Assembly: GCF_026626705.1 (NCBI RefSeq)
Contig: NZ_JAPNKC010000001.1
Span: 3,348,001-3,412,000, forward strand
Length of the DNA: 64,000 nucleotides
Direction of reading: 5' to 3'
DNA from: Pyxidicoccus sp. MSG2
GTDB taxonomy: Bacteria; Myxococcota; Myxococcia; Myxococcales; Myxococcaceae
In this document: one piece after another, positions 1-8,842 of the stretch
How positions within the stretch are numbered: the stretch's first letter is position 1
Layout: each line of letters opens with the position of its first letter
Position numbers and translations under genes: made by a program
The notes under the pieces: model-generated
Database searches by the model: none
What the model was told of the DNA's origin: nothing
Seen by the model: only the letters and a program-made list of their open reading frames with translations

Positions 1-1
1 C

Positions 2-583
2 GCGACCGACGTGGACCCCTGGTACGCGCAGCTCGCGCCGTACCTGGACCAGATCAACGTCATGTCCTACGAGATGATTGGCCCGTGGGACGGCTGGCAG
101 TCCTGGTACACGTCCGCGCTATACGGCCACACCGGCAACCACCCCACGTCCGTCTCCGCCAGCCTCAACGGCTGGGCGAGCGTGGGCATCCCCAAGGCGA
201 AGCTCGGCATGGGCATCCCCTTCTACGGCATGGCGTGGCGCAACATCACCGGCCCGTACCAGAGCTTCACCAACTGGTCGGACTACGTGGGCAGCGACAA
301 CTCCTTCACGTACAAGAAGATCCTCCAGCTCTCCAAGTCCGGCACGTACCACTGGGACGCGGTGGCCGGCGCGAGCTACGTCACCTTCAGCACGCCCGTG
401 GAGGACGGCACCGTGCGGTGGATTTCCTATGACGCCCCGCAGACCATCGCCGCCAAGGGCGCGTACACCCGCGACAACGGCTTCGGTGGCACCATCATCT
501 GGACCATCAACCAGGGCTGCACCGACCCCGCCACCGGCGCCAACCCGCTGTTGGACGCGGTGAAGAGCGCGTTCCTGCAGTAG
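2..583 (+). CDS. Glycoside hydrolase family 18 chitinase, C-terminal part (truncated by window edge)
   Basis: The open frame enters from the left edge and ends in TAG, so only the last ~193 residues are visible. GTG at 11 is just an internal codon. The fragment has the C-terminal half of a GH18 TIM barrel: QINVMSYEM matches the QxxxMxYD strand that helps hold the substrate N-acetyl group, GIPKAKLGMGIPFYGMAW is the usual beta-6/7 segment, and IIWTINQG resembles the closing barrel strand with its conserved Trp. The catalytic DxxDxDxE motif would lie upstream, outside the window. The family hydrolyses beta-1,4 GlcNAc polymers and is usually secreted; a signal peptide cannot be checked. No binding module follows the barrel. 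Confidence 0.88.
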   Translation, partial: ATDVDPWYAQLAPYLDQINVMSYEMIGPWDGWQSWYTSALYGHTGNHPTSVSASLNGWASVGIPKAKLGMGIPFYGMAWRNITGPYQSFTNWSDYVGSDNSFTYKKILQLSKSGTYHWDAVAGASYVTFSTPVEDGTVRWISYDAPQTIAAKGAYTRDNGFGGTIIWTINQGCTDPATGANPLLDAVKSAFLQ

Positions 584-638
584 CGGGGCACCAGAAGGGA
601 GGAGCGGAGCGCCACCCGCCACGCTCCTCCCTCCTGCT

Positions 639-1232
639 TCACTCCGCCAGGGGCAGGCCCGGAGGGGGCATGATGTTCGTCCCCGGGGCGCCTTCAGGCA
701 GCACGGCGTAGCGCAGCAGCAGCACGCCGTTCTTGTAGACCTTGGTGGACAGCAGCTCCAGGCTCCGCGTCCCCTGGAGCCGCGTGACGAGCGGGATGCC
801 CGAGCCGAGCAGCAGCGGGCTCAGCTTGAGCACCACCTCGTCGACGAGCCCCGCGTCCAGCACCTTCGACGCGAAGTCCGCGCCGCCCGCGAGGTAGAGG
901 TCCTTGCCCGGCCGGGCCTTGAGCTGACGGATGACACCGAGGGCGTCGTCAGCCACCAGCTTCACGCGCGGGTTCGGGCTCTCCTTCAAGGAGCGCGTGA
1001 AGACGTAGGGCTCCATCATCGGATAGGGGTCCGTCACCCCCACCTTCAGGCCCTGCTCGTACGTGCGACGCCCCATCAGGACGGTGTCGTACGTCGCGAA
1101 GGACGCGAGGTAGTCGGTGATGTGCTCGCTGTCCTTCACGAGCCTCTCCTGCATGAAGGCCCCGTAGGTGTCGTCCTCGTGGGCGATGAAGCCGTCGGCG
1201 GTGGAAGCAACGTGGTACTTGAGCTTTCGCAT
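639..1232 (-). CDS. Dihydrofolate reductase / RibD C-terminal-like NADPH oxidoreductase
   Basis: 197 residues, close to the usual length of the stand-alone RibD_C/DHFR-like reductases common in soil bacteria. Visible family features are the N-terminal strand MRKLKYHVASTADGFIA, the MGRRTYE motif near residue 50 and an LYLAGGA nucleotide-binding turn in the middle. These proteins use NADPH to reduce varied, mostly unknown, small substrates and are probably cytoplasmic. I chose the ATG at 1232 because TTTTGGAG lies just upstream; an open extension to 1319 has no ribosome-binding site and is not family-like. The gene stands alone and is divergent from the DUF4476 gene. Confidence 0.85.
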   Translation of the reverse strand: MRKLKYHVASTADGFIAHEDDTYGAFMQERLVKDSEHITDYLASFATYDTVLMGRRTYEQGLKVGVTDPYPMMEPYVFTRSLKESPNPRVKLVADDALGVIRQLKARPGKDLYLAGGADFASKVLDAGLVDEVVLKLSPLLLGSGIPLVTRLQGTRSLELLSTKVYKNGVLLLRYAVLPEGAPGTNIMPPPGLPLAE

Positions 1233-1638
1233 ACAGAAATCTCCAAAAGCAGCGCGTACGCCCGGAGCACCGGGCGGATGGGAATGGAACTCGCGGCGGG
1301 GACTCGGTGAAGACCACACGTCCGGACGGCAGACCTCGACGCACCACGGCCAGGCTGCCGGGGCGACGCAGGGAAGTCTCGGGAAGTGGGTCAGCGAGTG
1401 GAGATCATGGGGCGACGCCGTGAGGCGCCGGGCGCGACATTAAGCACGCCCACCGAGCGGCCGCAACCGGGTTGCATGCCCGAGCGTCGCCCATCGTGCG
1501 TCACATGCGCGGTCCGGCCTGTCGTTGCCGCACACGTGCTGTGAATATCTGCAGTGAGGGTGCGTCCAGGGCTTCGCGCGCCTGCTCCGCTGCCTGCCGC
1601 TGAGCATGGCACCGATTCTCAACCCCAAGGAACCTCGA
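1233..1638. other. Divergent intergenic region (406 bp)
   Basis: This separates the divergent reductase and DUF4476 genes and should hold both promoters. I see no convincing -35/-10 pair. A short perfect palindrome, GCAACC-G-GGTTGC at 1463-1475, is a possible operator. AAGGAA just before 1639 is the ribosome-binding site of the downstream gene. No coding potential is evident on either strand. Confidence 0.5.
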
Positions 1639-2331
1639 ATGAGCCCGATTGCCCGTGCCGTGATTGCCGTGTCCGTGTTCGCCGCCTCCGTCGCCTCCGC
1701 CCAGGACGTCGAGATGAACATGAACGTCCAGGGGGATGACATGGACATGCCCTCGGCCCACATCCAGGTGAAGGGCACGGCGCCCGGCTCGGGCGAGGAA
1801 GGCGTGGACATGGACGTCCAGGCCGGCGGTGCCCGCATGCAGATCAAGGTGAAGGGGGACGTGAATAGCGAGACAAGCGAGCGCACGGAGAAGCGGGAGC
1901 GTCGCGAGCATCGCGAGCGCCGTGAGGAGGTCCGTCACGAGGAGCCCCAGGCGATGCCCGTGCGGGGCGTCGCGTCGGAGCCGGCGTTCCGCAACTGTGG
2001 CACCGGCGAGGACCCGGGCTGCACCATGCGGCGGGATGGCCAGTTCGCGATGGACGCGGAGACCTTCCAGGGCGTCATGAAGTCGCTCAAGGCCGTCTCC
2101 AACGAGCTGACCCGCGAGGACATGGCGGAGAAGATGTTCAAGCGGAACTACCTCACCGCGAAGCAGTTCGGCCAGGTGCTGGACCTCTTCAACAACGAGC
2201 TCACCCGCCTGGACGTGGCGCAGAACGCGGCGCCCCACGTGGTGAACCCGCAGCACGCGCTGGGCTTCTCCTCCAAGTGGAAGAACTCCCTGACGGGCGA
2301 GGACTACATCGAGGTCATGTCCGCCCAGTAG
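1639..2331 (+). CDS. Secreted DUF4476 protein
   Basis: 230 residues. The N-terminus is a signal peptide (SPIARAVIAVSVFAASVASA, probable cleavage after ASA). The mature start is rich in Asp/Met (DVEMNMNVQGDDMDM). A highly charged Arg/Glu stretch follows around residues 75-100 (EKRERREHRERREE), then a C-terminal DUF4476 domain from about residue 135 to the end, with the pattern MDAETFQGVMKSLK ... NYLTAKQFGQVLDLF ... ALGFSSKWKNSLTG. DUF4476 is a helical domain of unknown function frequent in myxobacteria and Bacteroidetes, normally exported. The ATG at 1639 is chosen over an in-frame ATG at 1606 because AAGGAA lies 8 bases upstream and the signal peptide starts cleanly there. Confidence 0.85.
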   Translation: MSPIARAVIAVSVFAASVASAQDVEMNMNVQGDDMDMPSAHIQVKGTAPGSGEEGVDMDVQAGGARMQIKVKGDVNSETSERTEKRERREHRERREEVRHEEPQAMPVRGVASEPAFRNCGTGEDPGCTMRRDGQFAMDAETFQGVMKSLKAVSNELTREDMAEKMFKRNYLTAKQFGQVLDLFNNELTRLDVAQNAAPHVVNPQHALGFSSKWKNSLTGEDYIEVMSAQ

Positions 2332-2421
2332 TCGGCCGAGGTGGCCGGGCCCGCGTCACATGTGAGGCCGGCGCAGTCCCTCTCGAAGGGGGCATTGGCG
2401 CCTCCCCGAACAGGAGACGCC

Positions 2422-3279
2422 ATGCCCGAACAAGAATCCTACATCCCAAGCATGGGTCGGCCCGCGAAGGCCGACCCCATCCTCCAGCAAGGCTCGACGG
2501 GGCCCGCCGTCGTCGAACTGCAGATGCTGCTCACGAAAGCGGGCTTCAGTCCCGGCGCCGCGGACGGTGACTTCGGCGCGAAGACGAAGTCCGCGGTGAT
2601 GAGCTTCCAGCGCGCACGCGGGCTGACAGCGGACGGAATCGTCGGCCCGGTCACCTGGGCCGCGCTGCGGGCTTCCACTCCCGCCCCCGCCCCCGTGAGC
2701 GGGCTGCGCGAGAAGATAGTGGCCGAGGCGCAGTGGGGCCTCTCCAACGCCGCCGGCATCCACTACCAACAACTGCGGCCCATGGACGGCATCAACCAGC
2801 GCCACAAGCTGCCGCTGAACACGGACTGCTCCGGGTTCGTCACGCTCTGCTACAAGTGGGCCGGCGCCGGAGACCCCAATGGGCTCGGCTTCAACGGCCA
2901 GGGCTACACGGGCACGCTGCTGGGCTACCTGACCTCCATCCCCCAGTCTCAGGTGAAGGCGGGAGACCTCTGCCTCTGGGCGCGCAACGGCAAGGGCGAG
3001 CACGTGGCCATGGTCAGCGAGCCGGGCAGCGACCCGCTGCTCATCTCCCACGGCGAGGAGTCCGGCCCGTACACCGTGCGGTTCTCGTCCTCCAATCGCT
3101 ACCACTCGGGCGCCACCGTGTACTGGCTGAAGCTGCCCTCGGTGGATGGCACCACCCGCGAGATGCCGCCGGGAGCGACCCAGATGCGCATGCGACAGCC
3201 CGAGGTGAGCGGCGCCACCGACGCGCCCAGCGAGTCCGGCCTGGCGCGAGAGAACGAGTCCCCGCCCGTCACGCACTGA
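2422..3279 (+). CDS. Peptidoglycan-binding NlpC/P60-type endopeptidase
   Basis: 285 residues. Residues ~18-82 form a PG_binding_1 domain (GSTGPAVVELQMLLTKAGF ... DGDFGAKTKSAVMSFQ ... DGIVGPVTWAAL). Residues ~100-245 form an NlpC/P60-like cysteine peptidase, with nucleophile Cys136 in TDCSGFV, His194 in GEHVAMV and a third polar candidate at His210. The family cleaves peptide cross-bridges in peptidoglycan. There is no obvious Sec signal peptide, so export could use another route or the substrate could be prey wall released at lysis. AGGAGACGCC precedes the ATG at 2422; the open frame back to 2341 lacks such a site. The C-terminal ~40 residues are low complexity. Confidence 0.88.
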   Translation: MPEQESYIPSMGRPAKADPILQQGSTGPAVVELQMLLTKAGFSPGAADGDFGAKTKSAVMSFQRARGLTADGIVGPVTWAALRASTPAPAPVSGLREKIVAEAQWGLSNAAGIHYQQLRPMDGINQRHKLPLNTDCSGFVTLCYKWAGAGDPNGLGFNGQGYTGTLLGYLTSIPQSQVKAGDLCLWARNGKGEHVAMVSEPGSDPLLISHGEESGPYTVRFSSSNRYHSGATVYWLKLPSVDGTTREMPPGATQMRMRQPEVSGATDAPSESGLARENESPPVTH

Positions 3280-3379
3280 CGCTCCGGCGCGAGGCCCCGC
3301 GGGTGGGCGAGGTGCGACGTGGAGCCCCAGGCCCCATGCCAGCGTGCCTTCCTGACGCGGGGCTCGGCTAGAGTCCGCC

Positions 3380-4864
3380 GTGCACATGGCCGACGGAGCC
3401 CAACACACTTCCCGGTGGAGGGACGCACTGGGCTCGCTCTCGGCGCGGCTGCTGGTGGCGTTCCTCGTCCCCACCCTGCTGTTCGTCGCGGTGGCGGGCA
3501 CGGCGGTGTACCACCTCGCTCGCGCCATCCTCGAGGAGGAGCTGGGCGCCGGCCTCTCCGCCATCGCCGCCGCCACCGCCAGCCAGGTCAACGGCGAGCG
3601 CATGCTCACCGTGGAGCCCGGCGATGACGTCACCGGCACCCGCACCTGGCGCAACCTCGTGCGCGCGTTGGAAGGCGTGCGCGAGGCCAGCGGCGTGCGC
3701 CGCGTCTACGCCGTGGACACGCAGGGCCGCGTGCGCGTGGACGTGGGCGGCGGCCTGCCCGTGGGCGTGGAGATGCCGGAGCTGGCGCGCGACAGGCTGG
3801 AGCTGGCCCGCGTCTTCGCCGGAGAGCGCGCCGCCAGCCAGGTCCTCTTCACCGGCACCGACGGGCACCTCTACAAGACGGGTTATGCCCCCGTGCGCCA
3901 GGACGGCCGCGTGGTGGGCGCGGTGGGCGTGGAGGGCAGCGCCGCCTTCTTCGGCCCGCTCCAGTCCCTGTCACGCACCTTCGTCATCATGGGCGCGGGG
4001 GCCCTGGCCGCGCTCGCCGCCATCGCCCTGCTCACCGCGCGCGGGCTGGCCCGCCCGCTGCGGCGGCTGATGGACTCCGCGCTGCGCATCGGCCGCGGAG
4101 ACCTCACCACGCCCGTCCCGTCCGAGCCCACGCTCGAAATCGGCGTGCTGGCCCGCGAGCTGGAGGTCATGCGCGGCGCGCTGGAGAGCCGCGACAGGCA
4201 GCTCAAGATGATGCTCGCCGGCGTGGCCCACGAGGTGCGCAACCCCATTGGCGGCATCGCCCTCTTCTCCGGCATCCTCCAGGAGGACCTCCAGGCCGGC
4301 GCCCACTCCGAGGCCGGCGAGCACGTGAAGCGCATCCAGCGCGAGGTGGCCTACCTCCAGCGAATCGTCGAGGACTTCCTCGCCTTCGCCCGCGAGCAGC
4401 CCCTGGCGCGCTCGCCCGTGGAGGCCCCCGCCCTGCTCTCCGGCGCCTGTGAGTTGCTGGCCGTCGAGGCCAGTGCCCGGGGCGTCGCTGTCGAAGTGGA
4501 CGCCGCGCCCGCGCGGCTGGAGGCGGATGGCAGCCTGCTCACCGCCGCCCTCGTGAACCTGGTGAAGAACGCGGTGCAGGCCTCGTCCGCCGGAGGCAGG
4601 GTGCGCGTGTCCGGCACGGCGGGGGACGGCCGCTACACCATCCAGGTGCGCGACGCCGGGCCCGGTGTGCCGGAGTCCGAGCGCGAGCGCATCTTCGAGC
4701 CCTTCTTCACCACGCGCGAGAAGGGCACCGGCCTGGGTCTGCCGCTGGCGCGCAAGATTGCGCTGGCGCACGGAGGTGAGCTGCGGCTGGCCTCCGCGCC
4801 GGGCGACACGACCTTCATCCTCACGCTGCCGCTGGAGAGCACCCCGCTCAGTTCGCCGCGGTGA
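3380..4864 (+). CDS. Transmembrane sensor histidine kinase (orphan, NtrB/ZraS-like)
   Basis: 494 residues. Transmembrane helices are near 25-46 and 200-221 with a ~150-residue periplasmic sensor between them, then HAMP (~222-275), HisKA with phospho-acceptor His284 in HEVRNPIGG, and HATPase with N-box NLVKNAVQA (Asn397), DAGPGVPE and FFTTREKGTGLGLPLARK. The HExxNP H-box and ATPase type match kinases that normally drive sigma-54 (NtrC-type) regulators. No response regulator is adjacent; the nearest orphan NtrC-type regulator is at 14768-16174. The start could be GTG 3380 or ATG 3386. The 3' end overlaps the convergent methyl-accepting gene by 17 bases. Confidence 0.92.
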   Translation: MHMADGAQHTSRWRDALGSLSARLLVAFLVPTLLFVAVAGTAVYHLARAILEEELGAGLSAIAAATASQVNGERMLTVEPGDDVTGTRTWRNLVRALEGVREASGVRRVYAVDTQGRVRVDVGGGLPVGVEMPELARDRLELARVFAGERAASQVLFTGTDGHLYKTGYAPVRQDGRVVGAVGVEGSAAFFGPLQSLSRTFVIMGAGALAALAAIALLTARGLARPLRRLMDSALRIGRGDLTTPVPSEPTLEIGVLARELEVMRGALESRDRQLKMMLAGVAHEVRNPIGGIALFSGILQEDLQAGAHSEAGEHVKRIQREVAYLQRIVEDFLAFAREQPLARSPVEAPALLSGACELLAVEASARGVAVEVDAAPARLEADGSLLTAALVNLVKNAVQASSAGGRVRVSGTAGDGRYTIQVRDAGPGVPESERERIFEPFFTTREKGTGLGLPLARKIALAHGGELRLASAPGDTTFILTLPLESTPLSSPR

Positions 4865-6644
4865 ACTGCCCCGCCATCCGCCCCACCTCCTCGGACACGC
4901 TGGACAGCGTGGCGGTGGCCTCCTGCGTGGACTCCAGGCGCTTCAAGGTGGAGTCCATGATTTGCGACAGGTCACCGATGGCGGTGAAGATTTGCGAGAA
5001 GCCGGCGTTCTGCTGCGTCACCGCGGCGGCAATCTGCCGGGCGGCCGTGGAGTTCTCCTGGGAGATGCGCGACAGCTCCCGCAGCGAGTCTCCGGACGCG
5101 CGCATCTGGTCCAGGCCGGTGCCGATGGTGTGCACGCCCTGCTCGCCCATCAACGCCGCGTCGCGGATGCCCTGGCTGATTTCCTGGAGGATGCCGCGGA
5201 TGCGCCGCGTGGCCTGGATGGACTGGTCCGCCAGTCCGCGAATCTCCCGGGCCACCACCGCGAAGCCCTTGCCCTGCTCACCCGAGCGCGCCGCTTCAAT
5301 GGCCGCATTCACCGCGAGCAGGTGCGACTGGTCCGCCAGGTCCTTCACCGTCTCGGTGATGTCACCAATCTGCGTGGTGCTCTCCGCCAGCCGCGCCAGC
5401 CGCTGCTGGATGCCATCCACCGCGCGCCGGATGTCCGCGAGCCCGGTGACGCTCTGCTCCACCGCGGCCTCGCCCTTCTGCCCCAATTCCTCCGCGCGGC
5501 GGGCCACCTGGAGCACCGCGTCCGCGCGGTCGGCCGCCATCAGCGAAGTGCGCTTGATTTCCTCCGACGTCACCTGCGCCTCGTGCAGCGCGGCCGCCTG
5601 ACGCACGAGGCTCTGCTGCTGCTCGTCGTTGGCCGTGCGCAGGTGACTGCCCGCGTCGCCCAGTTGCGTCGCGGACGCCTGGAGCGCCAGCGGCAGCTTG
5701 CGCAGCTTGGCCAGCACCGCGTTCATGCCCGAGGCCAGGGTGCCAATCTCATCCGTGGACACCCACTCGGGCGAGGTGGTGCGGCCATGTGCCAGCGCTT
5801 CAATCGCCACGCCCACCGCGCCGGTGCCCTGCGCCTGCCGGCGCGCGAGCATGTACGTGGTGATGGTGGGAAGGATGAGCACCAGGCCGGCCACCCACGC
5901 CATGGAACCCAGGAGCTCCGTCACCAGCGAGCCGCCCAGCGTGTCCAACACCTGCCGGGAGGTGATGGCCCCGTCGTGCACCAGCTCCGCGCGGAGCACG
6001 TCCCGCAGCCCCAGCATCTTCACCGTCATCACACAGCCACTCAGGAGCAGCGTGGAGACGATGGACGCCACGAAGGTGAAGGGCAGGAACCAGGACTGGC
6101 GCGGCCAGAAGAAGCCGCCGCCGCGCGGCACGACGCCCGGGTGCAGTCGCTGCTCCTCCATCGCCAGCGGGACGAGCTGCTTCTCCAGGCTCAGCGCGAT
6201 GGGGAACGACATCACCACGCCGAAGCAGAAGGCGATGGTGGAGCCCAGCACCACGCGCAGCACCTCCTTGTCGAACTCGAGGCACACCGGGATGCTGAAG
6301 CTCAGCCCCCCCAGCGTCCACGCCGCATACGTCGTGAAGACGGTGCTCTGCCACGGCAGCCGGAGGATGCGGCCCAGGCGCTCCCCCGGCGCATCCCCCG
6401 GGCGGTGCCGCAGCGCCCGCGCCGCGAGCAGGCGCAGCGCCGCGTACGGGTAGATGGTGCCGAAGAAGAAGATGAGCGCGGGAGCGATTCGCGTGGTGGC
6501 CCACAGCCCCTCCTCGCTGTTGAGCCCCATGGACAGCGCGATGAGGTACGCGCAGTTCAGGCCGGGCAACGCCACCCAGCTGATGAACGTCAGCGCGCCC
6601 TTCCTGGCGAAATCACCGATGACCTGTTCATCCAAGTTGCCCAT
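4848..6644 (-). CDS. Methyl-accepting chemotaxis-type protein with polytopic membrane N-terminus
   Basis: 598 residues. The first ~285 residues contain about six hydrophobic segments and no large periplasmic ligand domain. A HAMP-like linker follows (~285-335), then a long coiled-coil signalling domain whose hairpin tip is recognisable: NAAIEAARSGEQGKGFAVVA with LADQS on both sides. This tip binds CheA/CheW in the family. No CheW, CheA, CheR or CheB gene is adjacent, and no C-terminal CheR-tethering pentapeptide is present (it ends GQFTAAN). The polytopic input suggests sensing of a membrane-linked signal. The ATG at 6644 starts 6 bases before a GTCCGGGGGG leader tract. Confidence 0.9.
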   Translation of the reverse strand: MGNLDEQVIGDFARKGALTFISWVALPGLNCAYLIALSMGLNSEEGLWATTRIAPALIFFFGTIYPYAALRLLAARALRHRPGDAPGERLGRILRLPWQSTVFTTYAAWTLGGLSFSIPVCLEFDKEVLRVVLGSTIAFCFGVVMSFPIALSLEKQLVPLAMEEQRLHPGVVPRGGGFFWPRQSWFLPFTFVASIVSTLLLSGCVMTVKMLGLRDVLRAELVHDGAITSRQVLDTLGGSLVTELLGSMAWVAGLVLILPTITTYMLARRQAQGTGAVGVAIEALAHGRTTSPEWVSTDEIGTLASGMNAVLAKLRKLPLALQASATQLGDAGSHLRTANDEQQQSLVRQAAALHEAQVTSEEIKRTSLMAADRADAVLQVARRAEELGQKGEAAVEQSVTGLADIRRAVDGIQQRLARLAESTTQIGDITETVKDLADQSHLLAVNAAIEAARSGEQGKGFAVVAREIRGLADQSIQATRRIRGILQEISQGIRDAALMGEQGVHTIGTGLDQMRASGDSLRELSRISQENSTAARQIAAAVTQQNAGFSQIFTAIGDLSQIMDSTLKRLESTQEATATLSSVSEEVGRMAGQFTAAN

Positions 6645-6650
6645 GACTCG

Positions 6651-6702
6651 TGTCCCCCCGGACGTGAGCGCGGCCTCCAGCGTGGCTGTCCCCCCGGACG
6701 TG
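6651..6702 (-). repeat. Paired direct repeat TGTCCCCCCGGACGTG upstream of the methyl-accepting gene
   Basis: Identical 16-base copies lie at 6651-6666 and 6687-6702 (period 36). On the minus strand they read CACGTCCGGGGGGACA and sit in the leader of the methyl-accepting gene, where the G-run may serve as ribosome-binding site. The core TCCCCCCGGAC recurs twice upstream of the P450 gene (8212-8222 and 8235-8245). The rest of the 6645-6862 gap shows no gene. Confidence 0.6.
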
Positions 6703-6862
6703 GCATGTAACCGCAGGACTTCCGCGGTCGCGCATGCCTGCGCTCACCAGATACAGCTTAATGAGCAACGCCTCGCGGATACCAGCCACCGGGTCCATCG
6801 AGAGTGCTCACAACTGTGTGAAAGGGATGGAATCCCTGCACTCCCAGCACTTCACTAACAAA

Positions 6863-8203
6863 TCAGGCACGCAGTCGCTCGACGCGCATGCGCAGACCGC
6901 CGGACGGGGCAATGGTGACCGCTCGACGTTGAGGCCGTACCTGGGTGTCCAGGGGGGTCAGCTCGAAGCGCGAGAGCACGAGTCCGAGCACCACCTTCAT
7001 CTCATACAGCGCCAGCGCCATTCCGATACATCGGCGCACACCGCCTCCAAAAGGCAGATATTCGAAGGGTGACCAGGCGCGCTCCAGGAAGCGCTCGGGG
7101 CGGAACACCTCCGGGTCGGCGAACGTCTCCGGGCGGTGGTGGGCAAGGTAGATGCACGCGGCCACGGTGACGCCCGGGGGCACCTCGTGGCCCTGGACGC
7201 GGAAGGGCACCTGGGTGCGGCGCGCGACGACGGGGATGATGGGGTGCAGGCGCAGCGTCTCCTGGCAGACGGCCTTCAGCCAGGGCGCGGCGCTGCTGGC
7301 GAGCGCGGCCGGCTCCGGCTCGGCGCCCAGCCCACGCAATTCCTCGTGCAGCCGCTCCAGCGCGCCGGGCGAGGCGTGAAGCCAGTGCAGCGCCCAGGCG
7401 ATGGCCGTCGCCGTCGTCTCGTAGCCCGTCACCACGAGCGTCATCAGCTCGTCGCGCAGCACGCCGTCCTCCAGGGGCGCGCCGTCCTCGTAGGTGGCGG
7501 CCAGCAACATGCCGAGGATGTCGCCGCGCTCGCAGTCCTTCACCTCGCGCCGGTGGCGCACCTCCTCCAGGAGGAGCTGGTCGATGCGCTCCAGGCCGAG
7601 CTTGTAGGAGGCCCACGCCTCGGAGTGGTGCTCCTCGCGGAGCTGGCCGAGGTTGCCCAGGTTGAACTTGGAGTCATTGAGGAAGGCCTGGATGCGCTCG
7701 CTCAACTCGTCGGCACGGGCGCCGCCGTCCAGGCCGAACACCGCCGTGAGGATGACCCGCAGCGACACGCGCTGCATGACGTCCTGGATGACGACGGACT
7801 GACCGGGGTGCCAGCCCTGGAGCGCGGACAGCGTGGCCTCGCGCACCTGCGCGCCATACTGCTCGATTCGCCGCGAGTGGAAGGCGGGTCCCAGCATGCG
7901 CCGCTCCCGCTGGTGGGGCTTCTCCTCCAGGAGCAGCAGCGAGTGCGCGCCGAGCAGCGGCCGCAGCACCACGTTGCCCTCGCCCGCATGCAGCACCGCG
8001 GGGTCCGCGGAGAAGATGTCCCGCAGCGCGTCCGGGTGGGAGAACATCGCGTACGTGCCGTGGCTGCCGAGGTCGAGCGTGAAGGCGTCTCCCAGCTTCT
8101 CGCGGCAGCTTCGCAGCAGCTCATATGGACGCGCGCGCCACATCAGGGACTGCTGCACCGCCGGAAGCTCGACGCGTGGAGGCAGTGGGCTGACGGTCTG
8201 CAT
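6863..8203 (-). CDS. Cytochrome P450
   Basis: 446 residues, full length for a soluble bacterial P450. Motifs: oxygen-binding I helix VVTGYETTATAIAW, K-helix ETLRLHP (ExxR), meander FRPERF, and heme loop FGGGVRRCIGMAL with axial thiolate Cys392. It should hydroxylate or epoxidise a hydrophobic substrate using electrons from a separate ferredoxin or reductase, none of which is encoded nearby. It is divergent from the ACP-crotonase-SDR-FAAL genes, so an acyl chain activated by the FAAL is a reasonable but unproven substrate. GGGGGGAG precedes the ATG at 8203. Confidence 0.94.
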   Translation of the reverse strand: MQTVSPLPPRVELPAVQQSLMWRARPYELLRSCREKLGDAFTLDLGSHGTYAMFSHPDALRDIFSADPAVLHAGEGNVVLRPLLGAHSLLLLEEKPHQRERRMLGPAFHSRRIEQYGAQVREATLSALQGWHPGQSVVIQDVMQRVSLRVILTAVFGLDGGARADELSERIQAFLNDSKFNLGNLGQLREEHHSEAWASYKLGLERIDQLLLEEVRHRREVKDCERGDILGMLLAATYEDGAPLEDGVLRDELMTLVVTGYETTATAIAWALHWLHASPGALERLHEELRGLGAEPEPAALASSAAPWLKAVCQETLRLHPIIPVVARRTQVPFRVQGHEVPPGVTVAACIYLAHHRPETFADPEVFRPERFLERAWSPFEYLPFGGGVRRCIGMALALYEMKVVLGLVLSRFELTPLDTQVRPQRRAVTIAPSGGLRMRVERLRA

Positions 8204-8565
8204 ACGGAAGCTCCCCCCGGACCCCTGACGCTACTCCCCCCGGACCCCAGCGGCTTCGCGCGGCCCGGTGGGGGCCTTCCCGACAGCCAGGGGAGTCAAC
8301 ACCTCGCGTGTCCCCTGCGCGTCGCTTGGGGCACCCATCTGTCTTTCAGTGCGCAAGAAACAAGGAATGATACAGAGTCACGATACACCCGCTTCTCTTG
8401 CTTAGACCATCCCTGTATCTTTTTATCATTCGTTGATTTTTGGCCGGGTGGGGGGTGGGTCAGCGCGGTCGGTGGACGTTTCCCGGGCATGGGGCGCAGT
8501 GCTGCTCCTGAGTTTGGACAACCGGGCCCTGGTCCTCCAGCGGTCCAGTGACGGGGGGTTCCGCG
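8204..8565. promoter_or_regulatory. Divergent control region with three GATACA boxes
   Basis: 362 bp between the divergent P450 and ACP genes, with an unusually AT-rich core (~8340-8445). GATACA occurs at 8369-8374 and 8382-8387 in direct orientation and inverted (TGTATC) at 8414-8419. A weak promoter toward the ACP reads TTGCTT (8398-8403), 17 bases, TTTTAT (8421-8426), with the inverted box inside its spacer. A TATCAT -10-like sequence on the minus strand (8372-8367) overlaps the first box. A direct repeat CTCCCCCCGGACCCC (8211-8225, 8234-8248) lies in the P450 leader. This suits a shared operator for both directions; no regulator gene is adjacent. Confidence 0.5.
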
Positions 8566-8838
8566 ATGCTGACCGGGAGCGACACCGATTCCATTCTTCA
8601 CGCCGTGGTGGCCGCGACGCGGGCCGCATGCCGGCTGCCATTGCCCGAGGTCATCGGCCGCGGGCACTGCTTCGTCACGGACCTGGGCTTCGACTCGATG
8701 AGCATCGCCCGGCTCGCGCTGGAGCTGGAGGACCGCGTCCAGCAACCGGTGCTGCTGGACGACTGGATTGCCAGCGAGCCGGACCCGACCGCGCTCACCG
8801 TGGGCTCGCTCTGCAACTACGTCGCCGCGCTCGGGTAA
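8566..8838 (+). CDS. Stand-alone acyl carrier protein
   Basis: 90 residues, typical ACP size. The phosphopantetheine attachment site is Ser44 in LGFDSMSIARLALELED, followed by the usual acidic recognition helix. It would carry an acyl chain as a thioester for the neighbouring enzymes; the FAAL at 12045-13916 is the likely loader, since such ligases transfer acyl-AMPs to ACPs. The ATG at 8566 is preceded by a G-rich GGGGGG tract. A GTG at 8548 is possible but adds residues unlike ACPs. Four bases separate it from the crotonase gene, indicating one operon. Confidence 0.9.
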   Translation: MLTGSDTDSILHAVVAATRAACRLPLPEVIGRGHCFVTDLGFDSMSIARLALELEDRVQQPVLLDDWIASEPDPTALTVGSLCNYVAALG

Positions 8839-8842
8839 CCCC

